Source: SZUA-547 sp963669265 (GTDB taxonomy: Bacteria > Pseudomonadota > Alphaproteobacteria > Rhodobacterales > Rhodobacteraceae). From it: a DNA stretch of 64,000 nucleotides. The stretch covers positions 1,922,001 to 1,986,000 of the forward strand of contig OY769916.1 of the NCBI GenBank assembly GCA_963669265.1. The letters are read 5' to 3'. Shown here one piece after another: positions 8,736 to 16,554 of the stretch; position 1 is the first letter of the stretch; the number at the start of each line of letters is the position of its first letter. Under the pieces are notes generated by a model. That model was not told the DNA's origin and did not search any database. It was given only the letters and a program-made list of their open reading frames with translations. The position numbers were made by a program, and so were the translations under genes.

Positions 8736-9410
8736 ATGAGTGTGCTTCTTATCGCTGCGGCATCGCAGCAATCGGCTGCCATTGAGCGCGCGTTCGCGAC
8801 TCGGTCTCAAGTCATCGACCGTTTCTCGTCAATCGAAGAGGCGATCATCGCTATAAGTACATGTGATTACGACGTAGCGGTCATCGATCTGGAAACCGAC
8901 AGGCTACACAATTCAAGAGTCGTCCGGACCATAAGGTCCCGCGGTCTGGCGACGCCAGTCATCGCACTGCTGTCGGTCGATTGTGCGGAAAGTCGAATTG
9001 ATTGCCTCGATCAGGGCGCCGACGACTGTCTGGCAAAGCCGTTCTGCCATGACGAACTTTTGGCGCGCGTCCGAGCACTGTCTCGCCGGAGATATGGTTT
9101 GGTCTACGATGTCGTTCGGTTCGGCGAGCTAACCGTCGATCGCAAGTTTAAGACGGTGTCATTCAACGGTGATCCTCTACCTCTGACGCCGAAGGAGGTC
9201 TCAACACTGGAGGTTCTCGTGACGCATCTTGGGAAACCGGTTCACAAAGAGCGAATTTTCCAAAATGTCTATGGTCTCGGCCAGGTCGAAGTGGGGATTG
9301 GCGCCGTTGAGACCCATATCTGCCGCATCCGAAAAAAGATCATGAACACAAGCGTCAAAATCGAGACGATCCGCTATTTTGGCTACCAGGTCGCCGAAAT
9401 CGGTCGGTGA
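8736..9410 (+). CDS. OmpR/CtrA-like response regulator with atypical receiver domain
   Basis: 224 residues: receiver domain (about 1-115) plus a winged-helix output domain (about 125-220) with PLTPKEVSTLEVLVTHLGKPV, GAVETHICRIRKKI and the ending IETIRYFGYQV. The likely phospho-acceptor is D51 in DVAVIDLE and the conserved Lys is in LAKPF. The acidic pair that normally follows beta-1 (as in LLIEDD) is replaced by VLLIAAASQQ, so magnesium binding and phosphorylation may be impaired. No histidine kinase gene is adjacent. It is an orphan regulator next to IS debris; target unknown. Confidence 0.85.
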   Translation: MSVLLIAAASQQSAAIERAFATRSQVIDRFSSIEEAIIAISTCDYDVAVIDLETDRLHNSRVVRTIRSRGLATPVIALLSVDCAESRIDCLDQGADDCLAKPFCHDELLARVRALSRRRYGLVYDVVRFGELTVDRKFKTVSFNGDPLPLTPKEVSTLEVLVTHLGKPVHKERIFQNVYGLGQVEVGIGAVETHICRIRKKIMNTSVKIETIRYFGYQVAEIGR

Positions 9411-9422
9411 AGTTGATACTTT

Positions 9423-9590
9423 CGTTTCTGGCAGACAGAGGCCGGGCGGCGGTATGTTGAGGAGGCGCGAGACCTATTTGCGCGTCTGACCGCGCTGGAA
9501 GAGGAAATATCCGATGGAGCCGACATCCTTCGCGGCACGATCCGTGTAACAAGTTCAGCGGCTCTTGGCCGACTGCACGTCGCTTCCCTC
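9423..9590 (+). pseudogene. LysR-family regulator fragment
   Basis: The + strand reads WQTEAGRRYVEEARDLFARL followed by TALEEEISDGADILRGTIRV and TSSAALGRLHVASL. This is the classic linker between the LysR helix-turn-helix and effector domain. Both the DNA-binding start and the effector domain are missing. The fragment ends where IS3-type sequence begins at about 9590, so the gene was broken by a transposon event. Confidence 0.7.
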
Positions 9591-9714
9591 GGTAAGCCGC
9601 AGCTCAATCTCCCGCAGCAGCTTCAGGATGTCCTCAACCGAATGCCGTTTTCGAGCCATCTCTCTTCCCCATTCTCAACCTAAACAGTGGCCCAGTTTTA
9701 GGGGGGAAGGACAC
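9590..9714 (-). mobile_element. IS3-family remnant: orfA start and left end
   Basis: On the minus strand an ATG at 9659 opens MARKRHSVEDILKLLREIEL, the typical first residues of IS3-family OrfA (helix-turn-helix). Upstream of it is an IS-end-like sequence running to TGTCCTTCCCCCCTAAAACT at about 9714. Only about 23 codons remain before the LysR fragment, so the element is truncated. Confidence 0.65.
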
Positions 9715-9742
9715 TTATGTCTAGCCCCCTAGTTCTGGGCCA
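9688..9742. repeat. Two IS3-type ends abutting as an inverted repeat
   Basis: TGGCCCAGTTTTAGGGGGG (9688-9706) and CCCCCTAGTTCTGGGCCA (9725-9742) are near-complementary arms. The outer tips read ACA and TGT with CTTA between them (9715-9718). This matches the left end of one IS3-like element touching the right end of a second. Confidence 0.6.
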
Positions 9743-9800
9743 TTTCTGAGTAGAGTTTCGGGGATTGGCGGCCTCATGTTCAGCGCCTATGGGCCGATTT
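9719..9800 (-). mobile_element. Second IS3-family remnant: orfB tail and right end
   Basis: Inside the second end the minus strand reads MRPPIPETLLRNGPELGG and then stops, resembling the short C-terminal tail of IS3-family OrfB just before the terminal repeat. The inner boundary is unclear; nothing recognisable of the transposase core remains beyond about 9800. Confidence 0.4.
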
Positions 9801-10257
9801 GATTGGCGCCAGCGAGATCCAAATTGCCTTCTTCTCCCAGCCCTTGACGGCGCCGATCTAATTAGACCTGACACGCCTGTTGCCGCTTTCGTTTACTTCC
9901 ATAAAGCTTCCACGGGCGGCATTATACGCCCCCGCACCGCCATAACTTTTGCCAGAAGGAGTGGGGCTGCTCGGCGACTCCTAGCTCGCGGATCGCGTCG
10001 ATCCGCGTCATGCATAGTCCAACCAGAACCTCGACCGATCACAACTTCGCGATGATCTCCCTCAGCGCGTGATATTTACTCCCTATTACTGGTCCTCCGT
10101 TCCCTAACAAGGATGGCGGGCAAATTTGACTGCCCACGGTCACCGGAAATTCTGGGGCAATAGATGGGCCGCGGCGGCGAAGCGGCCGAAGTCGACAGAT
10201 CGCGAGTGGATTCGGCCCGGCATGAAATCCGACGGTCGTCGCGATAGCGACGCGAAT
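9801..10257. other. Non-coding stretch with no recognised gene
   Basis: About 450 bases between IS debris and the Pho-box-like site. A 96-codon frame at 9765-10055 has no recognisable motif and a skewed composition rich in Arg, Ala and Pro, so I do not call it. It is probably decayed transposon or gene sequence. Confidence 0.4.
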
Positions 10258-10275
10258 ACGTCATCAAACTGTAAT
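10258..10275 (+). promoter_or_regulatory. Candidate Pho box
   Basis: ACGTCAT-CAAA-CTGTAAT fits the two-repeat Pho box (CTGTCAT, four A/T-rich bases, CTGTCAT) with 11 of 14 repeat positions matching. It lies 46 bases before the start of a secreted phytase/esterase-like gene, a sensible target for PhoB control under phosphate starvation. Confidence 0.5.
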
Positions 10276-10321
10276 CGCGGATGTCGATAACGCGTGAACC
10301 CACCACGCCTAAGAGGGAATC

Positions 10322-12493
10322 ATGCGAAAATCACTGCCTGCTTTGGCCGCGCTTGCGCTGGCCGCTTCGACAGGCGTCGCCCATGCCGACGCTTTCAACC
10401 GGATCTCCACGTTCAGCATCGCGGATAATCTGCCGGCGGACGCCGACAAGTCGACCGAGACCTCGGCCGAGATCATCGCTGCCACGCCGGACGGGATGAC
10501 GCTGGTCTATTCCGACAGTCCGCTTCAAGCGATCGGCTTGATCGACATCTCCGACCCTAGTGCGCCTAAGGGCGCGGGCGTGATCAAGCTAAATGGAGAG
10601 CCGACAGCGGTTTCCGTGATCGGCAGCACGATCTTTGCGGGCGTCAACACGTCTGAAAGCTACACCGCGCCTTCGGGCAATATGGTCTCCATCGACATCG
10701 CGTCGAAAGTGGTCACCGGCTCTTGCGATCTGGCGGGCCAGCCCGACTCCACGGCCACGGCTTTTGACGGATCCTTCATCGTCGTCGCCATCGAAAATGA
10801 GCGTGACGAGGATCTAGGTGAGGGTGGCCTGCCGCAGCTGCCCGGTGGTTCGGTGCAGATCGTGCCGGTCTCGAACGGTGCCATGCAGTGCGATGGGATC
10901 ATCACCGCCGATGTGACTGGCCTGGCCGACATCGCGCCGGAGGATCCGGAACCGGAATTCGTCGATGTTAACTCCAAGGGCGAGATCGCGGTCACGCTGC
11001 AGGAGAACAATCACATCGTCGTCCTCGCCTCGGACGGTGCGGTCCTCTCTCATTTCTCGGCCGGAGCGGTCGATCTCGAGAATGTGGACCTCGAAGAGGA
11101 GCGCGCGTTGACTTTTGACGGCTCGCAGCCGGGCCGCCTGCGCGAACCTGACGCTGTTCAATGGCTAGGCGATGACCGCATCGTGATCGCCAACGAGGGC
11201 GACTGGAATGGCGGCTCGCGCGGCTTCACCATTTTCTCCAAGACAGGTGAGGAACTTTACGAGAGCGGCCTAGAGGTCGAAAACGAAGCGGCGATGCTTG
11301 GCCATTACCCGGAGAAGCGTTCGGGCAACAAGGGCGTGGAGCCCGAGGGTCTGGAAATCGCTGCATATGGCGGCGATACATATATCTTCGTGCTGCTAGA
11401 GCGGTCCTCGCTGGTCGCGGTCTACAAGGCTACGGATGGCGCGCCGGAATTCGTGCAGATGCTGCCCTCGGGCATCGCGCCGGAAGGCGCCATCGGCATC
11501 CCCGAGCGCGGACTTTTGGTGGTCGCCAACGAGAAAGACCTGATCGAGGATAACGGCCCCCGCGCCTCGGCGATGATCTTCGCGCTGGGCGAGGATGCGC
11601 CGTCCTATCCGTCGATCCGCTCGATCATGGACGGCGACCGCCCGATCGGTTGGGGCGCGCTATCTGGTCTGGCTTCCGATCCTGAAACTCCGGGCAAGCT
11701 CTATGCGGTCAATGACAGCTTCTATGGCATGCAGCCCTCAATTTTCGTGATCGACGCCACGCAGAGCCCTGCGGTCATCGCCAGCCGCATCCCGGTCTCC
11801 CGCGGCGGCGCCCCGGCGCAAAAGCTGGATCTTGAGGGCATCACCCCGGACGGCAAGGGCGGCTTCTGGCTGGCTTCCGAGGGCCGCACCGATCGGATGA
11901 TCCCGCACGGGCTTTACCATGTGAACGCTAAGGGCGAGATCAAGAAAGAGGTCGCCTTCCCAGCCGAGCTGCTGGCGGTGGAGGAACGCTTCGGTTCAGA
12001 AGGCGTCACCATGATCGACGACACGCTGTGGATTGCCATTCAGCGCGGCTGGAAGGACGATCCGAAGAACACCGTGAAGCTGGTGGCCTATAACACTGAG
12101 ACCCAGGAATGGGGCGCAGTGCGCTATCCGATCGAAGTCCCGGAAACGGGTTGGGTCGGCCTTTCTGAGATCACCGCACATGGCGATCACGTCTACATCA
12201 TCGAGCGCGACAACCAGATCCATGACCGCGTCCAGCTGAAGGCGCTCTATCGCGTACCGTTGTCGGCGCTGCAGCCCGCCGCGCTGGGCGGCGACCTGCC
12301 GATGGTCGAGAAGGAACTGGTGCGCGACTTCATCCCGGACCTTTCCGCGCCGAACGGCTATGTCGTCGATAAGATCGAAGGCTTCACGGTCGATGCGGCG
12401 GGCAATGGTTACGCGGTCACCGACAATGACGGCGTCGATGACAGCTCGGGCGAGACCCACTTCTTCACCACGGGTCAGATCGCGACAAACTGA
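10322..12493 (+). CDS. Secreted phytase/esterase-like beta-propeller protein
   Basis: 723 residues with a clear Sec signal (MRKSLPALAALALAASTGVAHA). The N-terminal half (to about 430) reads as a propeller of the choice-of-anchor I / YVTN-like kind, with VDVNSKGEIAVTLQENNHIVV, REPDAVQWLGDDRIVIANEGD and EGAIGIPERGLLVVANE. The C-terminal part (about 440-715) matches the 'esterase-like activity of phytase' domain: GWGALSGLASDPETPGKLYAV, LDLEGITPDGKGGFWLASEG, NGYVVDKIEGFTVDAAGNGYA. Likely periplasmic or secreted phosphoester hydrolase. The start has agaggg upstream. A strong hairpin follows. Codon use is more GC-rich and regular than in its neighbours. Confidence 0.85.
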   Translation: MRKSLPALAALALAASTGVAHADAFNRISTFSIADNLPADADKSTETSAEIIAATPDGMTLVYSDSPLQAIGLIDISDPSAPKGAGVIKLNGEPTAVSVIGSTIFAGVNTSESYTAPSGNMVSIDIASKVVTGSCDLAGQPDSTATAFDGSFIVVAIENERDEDLGEGGLPQLPGGSVQIVPVSNGAMQCDGIITADVTGLADIAPEDPEPEFVDVNSKGEIAVTLQENNHIVVLASDGAVLSHFSAGAVDLENVDLEEERALTFDGSQPGRLREPDAVQWLGDDRIVIANEGDWNGGSRGFTIFSKTGEELYESGLEVENEAAMLGHYPEKRSGNKGVEPEGLEIAAYGGDTYIFVLLERSSLVAVYKATDGAPEFVQMLPSGIAPEGAIGIPERGLLVVANEKDLIEDNGPRASAMIFALGEDAPSYPSIRSIMDGDRPIGWGALSGLASDPETPGKLYAVNDSFYGMQPSIFVIDATQSPAVIASRIPVSRGGAPAQKLDLEGITPDGKGGFWLASEGRTDRMIPHGLYHVNAKGEIKKEVAFPAELLAVEERFGSEGVTMIDDTLWIAIQRGWKDDPKNTVKLVAYNTETQEWGAVRYPIEVPETGWVGLSEITAHGDHVYIIERDNQIHDRVQLKALYRVPLSALQPAALGGDLPMVEKELVRDFIPDLSAPNGYVVDKIEGFTVDAAGNGYAVTDNDGVDDSSGETHFFTTGQIATN

Positions 12494-12523
12494 ATTCCCG
12501 CGTCCCAGCGGACGGAGCCCTTG

Positions 12524-12545
12524 CCCGGCGCTTCAGTGCGCCGGG
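12524..12545 (+). terminator. Rho-independent-type hairpin after phytase-like gene
   Basis: CCCGGCGC and GCGCCGGG form a perfect 8-bp stem around a 6-base loop, followed by tcctttctctt. It starts 30 bases after the stop codon. Confidence 0.75.
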
Positions 12546-12818
12546 TCCTTTCTCTTGCTGGGGCAGCGGATGGGTCCTGTCTTGCCCGGCTTCGGGCTCG
12601 AAGCAGTGATTGGTTGTGTTTTGGCTGAGCGTCCGCTTTGGGTCATCCCCGTTCATCTGACAGAAAGACTCAGTTGACCGCTTAGTCCGCACTCCCGTCA
12701 TTATCGATGTGCAGCGCCTCGCAACTGCTGCGAAAGGCAGGTTCAGGGGTGTGCAATAGCGAAGTTCAGGCATTGGCTCGAGGTCCGCATAGGGCCGAAT
12801 GAATCTACTTTACTCCAG
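12546..12818. other. Intergenic sequence without recognised gene
   Basis: The space between the terminator and the convergent membrane-protein gene shows no frame with recognisable motifs. Nothing further seen. Confidence 0.5.
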
Positions 12819-13253
12819 CTACGCGTATGCAACGACCTTCACTTCACCGAAGCGCGCGCGCATTCGCTTCGATCGCAAAAGGTAGATGGAGATGAGAACG
12901 TAGTACGCGCATTCACGGACAAGGTCCCAGTAGCGGCTTGGGTTTTGCATGAAATCGAATGTCTCTACGGCGCACAATGTGGCGAGTGCTGCGAAGATCG
13001 GGATCATCGCCAATGGCGTATATCGCCAACGCACAGCGTAGCCGATCAGCAATACGGACCCGGACAGCGTGATCAGCAGCCAATGGATGAACTGTATGCC
13101 GCTGGGGAATATTGCGTATTGCAGCGGGAAAGGCGGGGTCACGCCGGTGAAGTACTCAATGAAGCCCAGAACACCCCAACCAAGCATGATACTGGCCGCG
13201 AGGAGCAGAAGATAGCTGAAGCCTTGCGATAACCGGTCCATGAGATCGGGCAT
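12819..13253 (-). CDS. Small four-helix membrane protein of unknown function
   Basis: 144 residues from ATG 13253. The start overlaps the stop of the upstream SDR gene (TAATG), so translation is likely coupled. Four membrane segments are visible: FSYLLLLAASIMLGWGVLGF, IHWLLITLSGSVLLIGYAV, YTPLAMIPIFAALATLCAV, and a weaker one around ECAYYVLISIYLL. I do not recognise the family. Its pairing with the SDR gene suggests a shared function or shared control. Confidence 0.75.
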   Translation of the reverse strand: MPDLMDRLSQGFSYLLLLAASIMLGWGVLGFIEYFTGVTPPFPLQYAIFPSGIQFIHWLLITLSGSVLLIGYAVRWRYTPLAMIPIFAALATLCAVETFDFMQNPSRYWDLVRECAYYVLISIYLLRSKRMRARFGEVKVVAYA

Positions 13254-14146
13254 TATTCGGCTCCATCGAGCGTGAACGATTGTCCGGTGAGTTCCTCGGA
13301 CAACTCCCACAGCCGCTTAGCGATGCCCTTATCCTGAGTGATTGGATCTCGCTTGGCCCGCCCTACCGGGCCGCGCATTTCCATCATGCCCGTCGGGCCG
13401 TAATAGTCGCCACCTGCGACGTCGCCAGCCAATGCGGCGTACAAGGCGGGTTTAGCTGCCGAAGCGTTTGAATGGGTGAAGAGCGGCGATAGCGCCTTGA
13501 GTGTGTAGTACTGCAATCGGCCCATTTCACCGAAGAGGCCTGAATCAGAGCCACCGGGGTGCACCGCCAGCGCCTTGAGCTTGCGATTTGACGATTGCAA
13601 GCGTCGGTTCAACTCATCCGCAAACAGAAGGCAGGCGAGTTTCGACTGACCATAGGCGACTCCGCCATCTCCGCCACACGTCAGATCGTCGAAGTGAATG
13701 TTGGTGCCTTTGTGGGCAACGCTTGAGAGCGCGACGACGCGCGACGCCTCATCGTCTGGCATCAGATCAATCAGAAGCGCGGTAAGCAGAAAGTGGCCGA
13801 GATGGTTGGTTGCGAACTGCAGTTCGATCCCGTCGTCATTCGTCTGCGCAGAATAAAGCAGAAGACCCGCGTTGTTGATCAACACGTCAAGCTGCGAAAA
13901 GCGCGCTCGGAAATCGCGGGCGAATGAACGCACCGACGTAAAGTCGCTTAGATCCACCAGCATGATTTCCAGACTGGCCGCTGGCTCGCGTTCAACGATT
14001 CTGGCTCTCGCCTCCTCCGCTTTGGCTTCGGAACGGCAAGCCATCACGACATGCCAGCCATCCTTCGCCAGACCGGCTGCAGTTTCGAAACCAATGCCAT
14101 GGTTTGCGCCAGTCACGATGGCTGTTCCTTGGGTGTGCGCAGACAT
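13253..14146 (-). CDS. Short-chain dehydrogenase/reductase, retinol-dehydrogenase-like
   Basis: 297 residues from ATG 14146, which has aaggag upstream; the longer reading would cross the TetR operator. Seen: TGANHGIG (cofactor loop), VDLSDF, NNAGLL, the catalytic Ser in VALSSVAH and YGQSK with the catalytic Tyr and Lys. The Arg in ACRSEAKAEEA after beta-2 suggests NADP(H). This is the broad SDR branch that includes retinol dehydrogenases and WW-domain oxidoreductases. Divergent from a TetR gene that probably represses it. Confidence 0.9.
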   Translation of the reverse strand: MSAHTQGTAIVTGANHGIGFETAAGLAKDGWHVVMACRSEAKAEEARARIVEREPAASLEIMLVDLSDFTSVRSFARDFRARFSQLDVLINNAGLLLYSAQTNDDGIELQFATNHLGHFLLTALLIDLMPDDEASRVVALSSVAHKGTNIHFDDLTCGGDGGVAYGQSKLACLLFADELNRRLQSSNRKLKALAVHPGGSDSGLFGEMGRLQYYTLKALSPLFTHSNASAAKPALYAALAGDVAGGDYYGPTGMMEMRGPVGRAKRDPITQDKGIAKRLWELSEELTGQSFTLDGAE

Positions 14147-14188
14147 GTTCGCTCCTTCGACATATGGACAGTATTCGTATTTCTGTCT

Positions 14189-14219
14189 ATATTGACAGTT
14201 GGCGTCCATTTGTCAATAT
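14189..14219. promoter_or_regulatory. TetR-type operator palindrome
   Basis: ATATTGACA (14189-14197) and TGTCAATAT (14211-14219) form perfect 9-base arms with 13 bases between them. They lie between the divergent SDR (start 14146) and TetR (start 14226) genes, ending 6 bases before the TetR start. Two further related half-sites (TGGACA at 14165, TGTCTA at 14184) lie just left. Typical layout for a TetR repressor acting on both genes. Confidence 0.75.
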
Positions 14220-14225
14220 GTCGAA

Positions 14226-14789
14226 ATGAACGAACGAGAAGAAAAGATCATCGAAGCGGCGGTCGGGCTGTTCTCTCGATACGGTGTGAAGCGCACCAGC
14301 ATGAATGACATCGCTGTTGAATCCGGCATCGCGCGCCAGACGCTCTACAACACCTTCTCAAACAAGGATGAAGTATTGCAGGCGACGATCCGGCTGTTTT
14401 CAGATCGATCTACGGCTCAGATCGATGCAGGCCTGCAGAACGCAATCGATTTGGGCGAACGGCTGGATGTGATCTTCCGGCACATAGCGATCGAACCCTT
14501 TGATCTCTTGAACGCGTCGCCCAACGCCGAAGATATCGTCGCGGGCTTCAACGCCTCCAGTCAGAAGGAGATAGCGGCTGCGGCTGAGCGCAACCGACTT
14601 ATCCTCAAGCGGACTCTAGAACCTTACAAAGACGCGATCGAAAAGTGCGGTCTGACGCTGGACCAGTTTGCTGACTTCGTGCAGCGCTCGGCTTCGGGAG
14701 CCAAGTACAACGCTAGCAGCCGAAAGCATCTTTTACAGCTTTTAACATCCCTAAAAGTCGCCGCGTTGAAGGTCGCTGACGAGACGTAG
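14226..14789 (+). CDS. TetR/AcrR family transcriptional regulator
   Basis: 187 residues from ATG 14226. The N-terminal helix-turn-helix is clear: IIEAAVGLFSRYGVKRTSMN, then DIAVESGIARQTLYNTFSNKDEVL. The remaining C-terminal domain is helical and would bind the inducer. It is divergent from the SDR/membrane-protein pair, with a perfect palindrome in the shared promoter region, so it most likely represses that pair and itself. Inducer unknown. Confidence 0.93.
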   Translation: MNEREEKIIEAAVGLFSRYGVKRTSMNDIAVESGIARQTLYNTFSNKDEVLQATIRLFSDRSTAQIDAGLQNAIDLGERLDVIFRHIAIEPFDLLNASPNAEDIVAGFNASSQKEIAAAAERNRLILKRTLEPYKDAIEKCGLTLDQFADFVQRSASGAKYNASSRKHLLQLLTSLKVAALKVADET

Positions 14790-15153
14790 CGCTGATTATA
14801 GACATTACCCAACAGCGGCTAAGTCCCGCATGTGAGACGTCCGACTTGGGCGCTGCGAACGACCGGTTACGGTTTTCGCCTAGCAGCCGGCCTCGAACGG
14901 CCGCTTCCGGGAACCGATGCCGCGCTGCCGCAATACTGATGCTAAGCGGCCGATTGTGCGGCCGACGGAAAGTTGCCGATGTCCACGCCTGATCTGACAT
15001 CGCTCGTGGACGAGATCTGACCTTGCTCCGAGCCTACGTGCAGCGGAATGTCGATTTAGGCTTCTTTCGTCAGCGTTGGCGATTTTTGATTGGCGCTTAG
15101 TCATCGACGTCAAGCGTCCGCAGTGTAACGAGAGACGGATCAAGGACGGCGAT
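14790..15153. other. Intergenic stretch without recognised gene
   Basis: About 360 bases between the TetR gene and the orphan gene at 15154. Short frames on both strands lack motifs. No tRNA, terminator or att copy was seen, although the left end of the adjacent mobile module may lie in this area. Confidence 0.4.
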
Positions 15154-15900
15154 TTGACCATCAGCGAGAATGACCTGGACGCACTTATTTGCATCATTGC
15201 GCGCGCCTCCGCAGCGAACGTCAAGCCGATTTCACGCCAAGCCCTATCGGTCTGTCTTGCTGAGATCGGAGCCTCTCTCTTCGTCGTGCCGCATGTCGAC
15301 GACGATAGCGATCAGGTCGCGATCGAGGAGACCGAGACGTGGCGACTGGCGACGGCGGAGAACCCAACGCATCGTGATCTGGCGCAAACCTTCGAAGCCG
15401 CGCTCGGAACATCGGACCCACTAACGGCGGTGCGCCAAGTCTCCACCGCTTGGGCTTCGTTGAAGGCCCGGCTGCGAACCAAATGGTGCTCGCGTCGCGC
15501 TCGCGCGGCGGGCCGTCCCAGCGATCTCGGCAACCTCGTTTGGGCGGATCTCGATGTGGGCACCCGCGCCGAAGTGCTGGAACGGATAGCGCACCTCGCC
15601 AGGTATCATCGCAGCTTTTTACGCCGCGGTCGGCCGCACAAAAACGAGATCGATACCTTCCTTCTGGAGATCGCCGAACTTTACTGCAGGGCGACGGGCG
15701 CAACCCACGACATCTACATCCTGCCCCATTCGGCAGGCGATGGCGGCGGGCCAAGCAGCCGCTTTGTTCAGTTCGCCTCTCTAGCGCTTCGCCCATACGT
15801 CGATCCCACTGAATCCTCTGAAGTAGCAGTCGGAAACCGCTGGAAACGCATTAAGCGCACCGCCGAGAACGCTTCTGAAGACGGGGGAGAGACCACCTGA
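15154..15900 (+). CDS. Uncharacterised protein at left of recombinase module
   Basis: 248 residues if started at TTG 15154 (aagga upstream); an in-frame TTG at 15076 would give 274. I do not recognise the family. The N-terminal third is predicted helical (ENDLDALICIIARASAAN), the middle is rich in Arg, and the C-terminal third has HKNEIDTFLLEIAELYCRAT followed by GDGGGPSSRFVQFASLALRP, with the look of a small folded helical domain. The position beside excisionase and recombinases suggests mobile-element cargo. No membrane segment or signal peptide. Confidence 0.6.
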   Translation: MTISENDLDALICIIARASAANVKPISRQALSVCLAEIGASLFVVPHVDDDSDQVAIEETETWRLATAENPTHRDLAQTFEAALGTSDPLTAVRQVSTAWASLKARLRTKWCSRRARAAGRPSDLGNLVWADLDVGTRAEVLERIAHLARYHRSFLRRGRPHKNEIDTFLLEIAELYCRATGATHDIYILPHSAGDGGGPSSRFVQFASLALRPYVDPTESSEVAVGNRWKRIKRTAENASEDGGETT

Positions 15901-16029
15901 AGACGCATGGCTGTCAATAGTTTCAACTCGGCGTGAATTTCTGATCCATAGATTTGGTTCAGCGCCTACGGCCTCCTGTTCCCGCGCCGACCGTCATCCT
16001 GACGTTCCGGCCAGAGCGCTGGATCCGAA

Positions 16030-16209
16030 GTGGCGAACAGACGGCAAAAGGGTGCGGATGAGCGGACGGGGATGATCCCGGCCGACGCTGACGCGCGCGA
16101 CGACGACGCGCTCCGGTCCCTCGCGCGCCTTCTTGGCCAAAGCGCCGCGCGAGAGATGTTCCGCGCCGAGCGTGCGGACGACCGGAGCATTCCCCATGAA
16201 GAAGACTGA
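16030..16209 (+). CDS. Small 59-residue protein upstream of HTH gene
   Basis: GTG 16030 to TGA 16207-16209, overlapping the next gene (ATG 16196) by 14 bases in another frame. The product is strongly acidic and Arg-rich with one likely amphipathic helix (DDDALRSLARLLGQSAAREM). ATG at 16072 is another possible start. The overlap with an excisionase-like gene and uniform coding-like composition support it; the family is not known to me. Confidence 0.5.
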   Translation: MANRRQKGADERTGMIPADADARDDDALRSLARLLGQSAAREMFRAERADDRSIPHEED

Positions 16210-16387
16210 CCAGGGCGTGGTCCCGCGCCTCCTGACGATCAAGGACGCCGCCGAGACTCTTGGCGTGTCGGTGAAGACGCTGCGCCGCCGGATCGACGCC
16301 GGCGGATTGCCTGTGTTTCGCGACGGACGGCTGATCCGGATTCATCCCGAAGACCTCGCGCGGTTCATCAATAGCCGCCGGTCTTAG
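16196..16387 (+). CDS. Helix-turn-helix (AlpA/excisionase-type) protein
   Basis: 63 residues from ATG 16196. LLTIKDAAETLGVSVKTLRR followed by GGLPVFRDGRLIRIHPEDLARFI is the MerR-like winged helix found in excisionases and AlpA regulators. It precedes three recombinase genes, so it probably controls excision direction or their expression. Confidence 0.85.
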   Translation: MKKTDQGVVPRLLTIKDAAETLGVSVKTLRRRIDAGGLPVFRDGRLIRIHPEDLARFINSRRS

Positions 16388-16420
16388 ACGGTTGGCCTTC
16401 AGCCCGCGCACCTCCCTCAA

Positions 16421-16530
16421 GTGGTTATTTAGTATTCGTGAATGTAAACCACAAATATTGAGCGGAGTTTATTGTGGTATGATTTCACGAATCGGACCTC
16501 ATGACCACTTATGACTTCACGTCACCACAG
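16421..16530. promoter_or_regulatory. AT-rich repeat-dense region before recombinase genes
   Basis: In this AT-richer gap several GTGG/CCAC-bearing motifs occur: gtggttattt (16421), taaaccac (16445), tgtggtat (16473), gaccactta (16503) and caccacag. There is also an inverted pair attcgtgaat / tttcacgaat (about 16434 and 16483). These could be recombinase or excisionase binding sites, or the promoter region for the three-gene run. Confidence 0.4.
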
Positions 16531-16554
16531 TAGTTCAATAGAAAGGATCACGAC

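Noticed and set aside
9765..10055. 96-codon plus-strand frame after the IS3 remnants
   Set aside because: No motif, no ribosome site and composition unlike neighbouring genes; region looks decayed.
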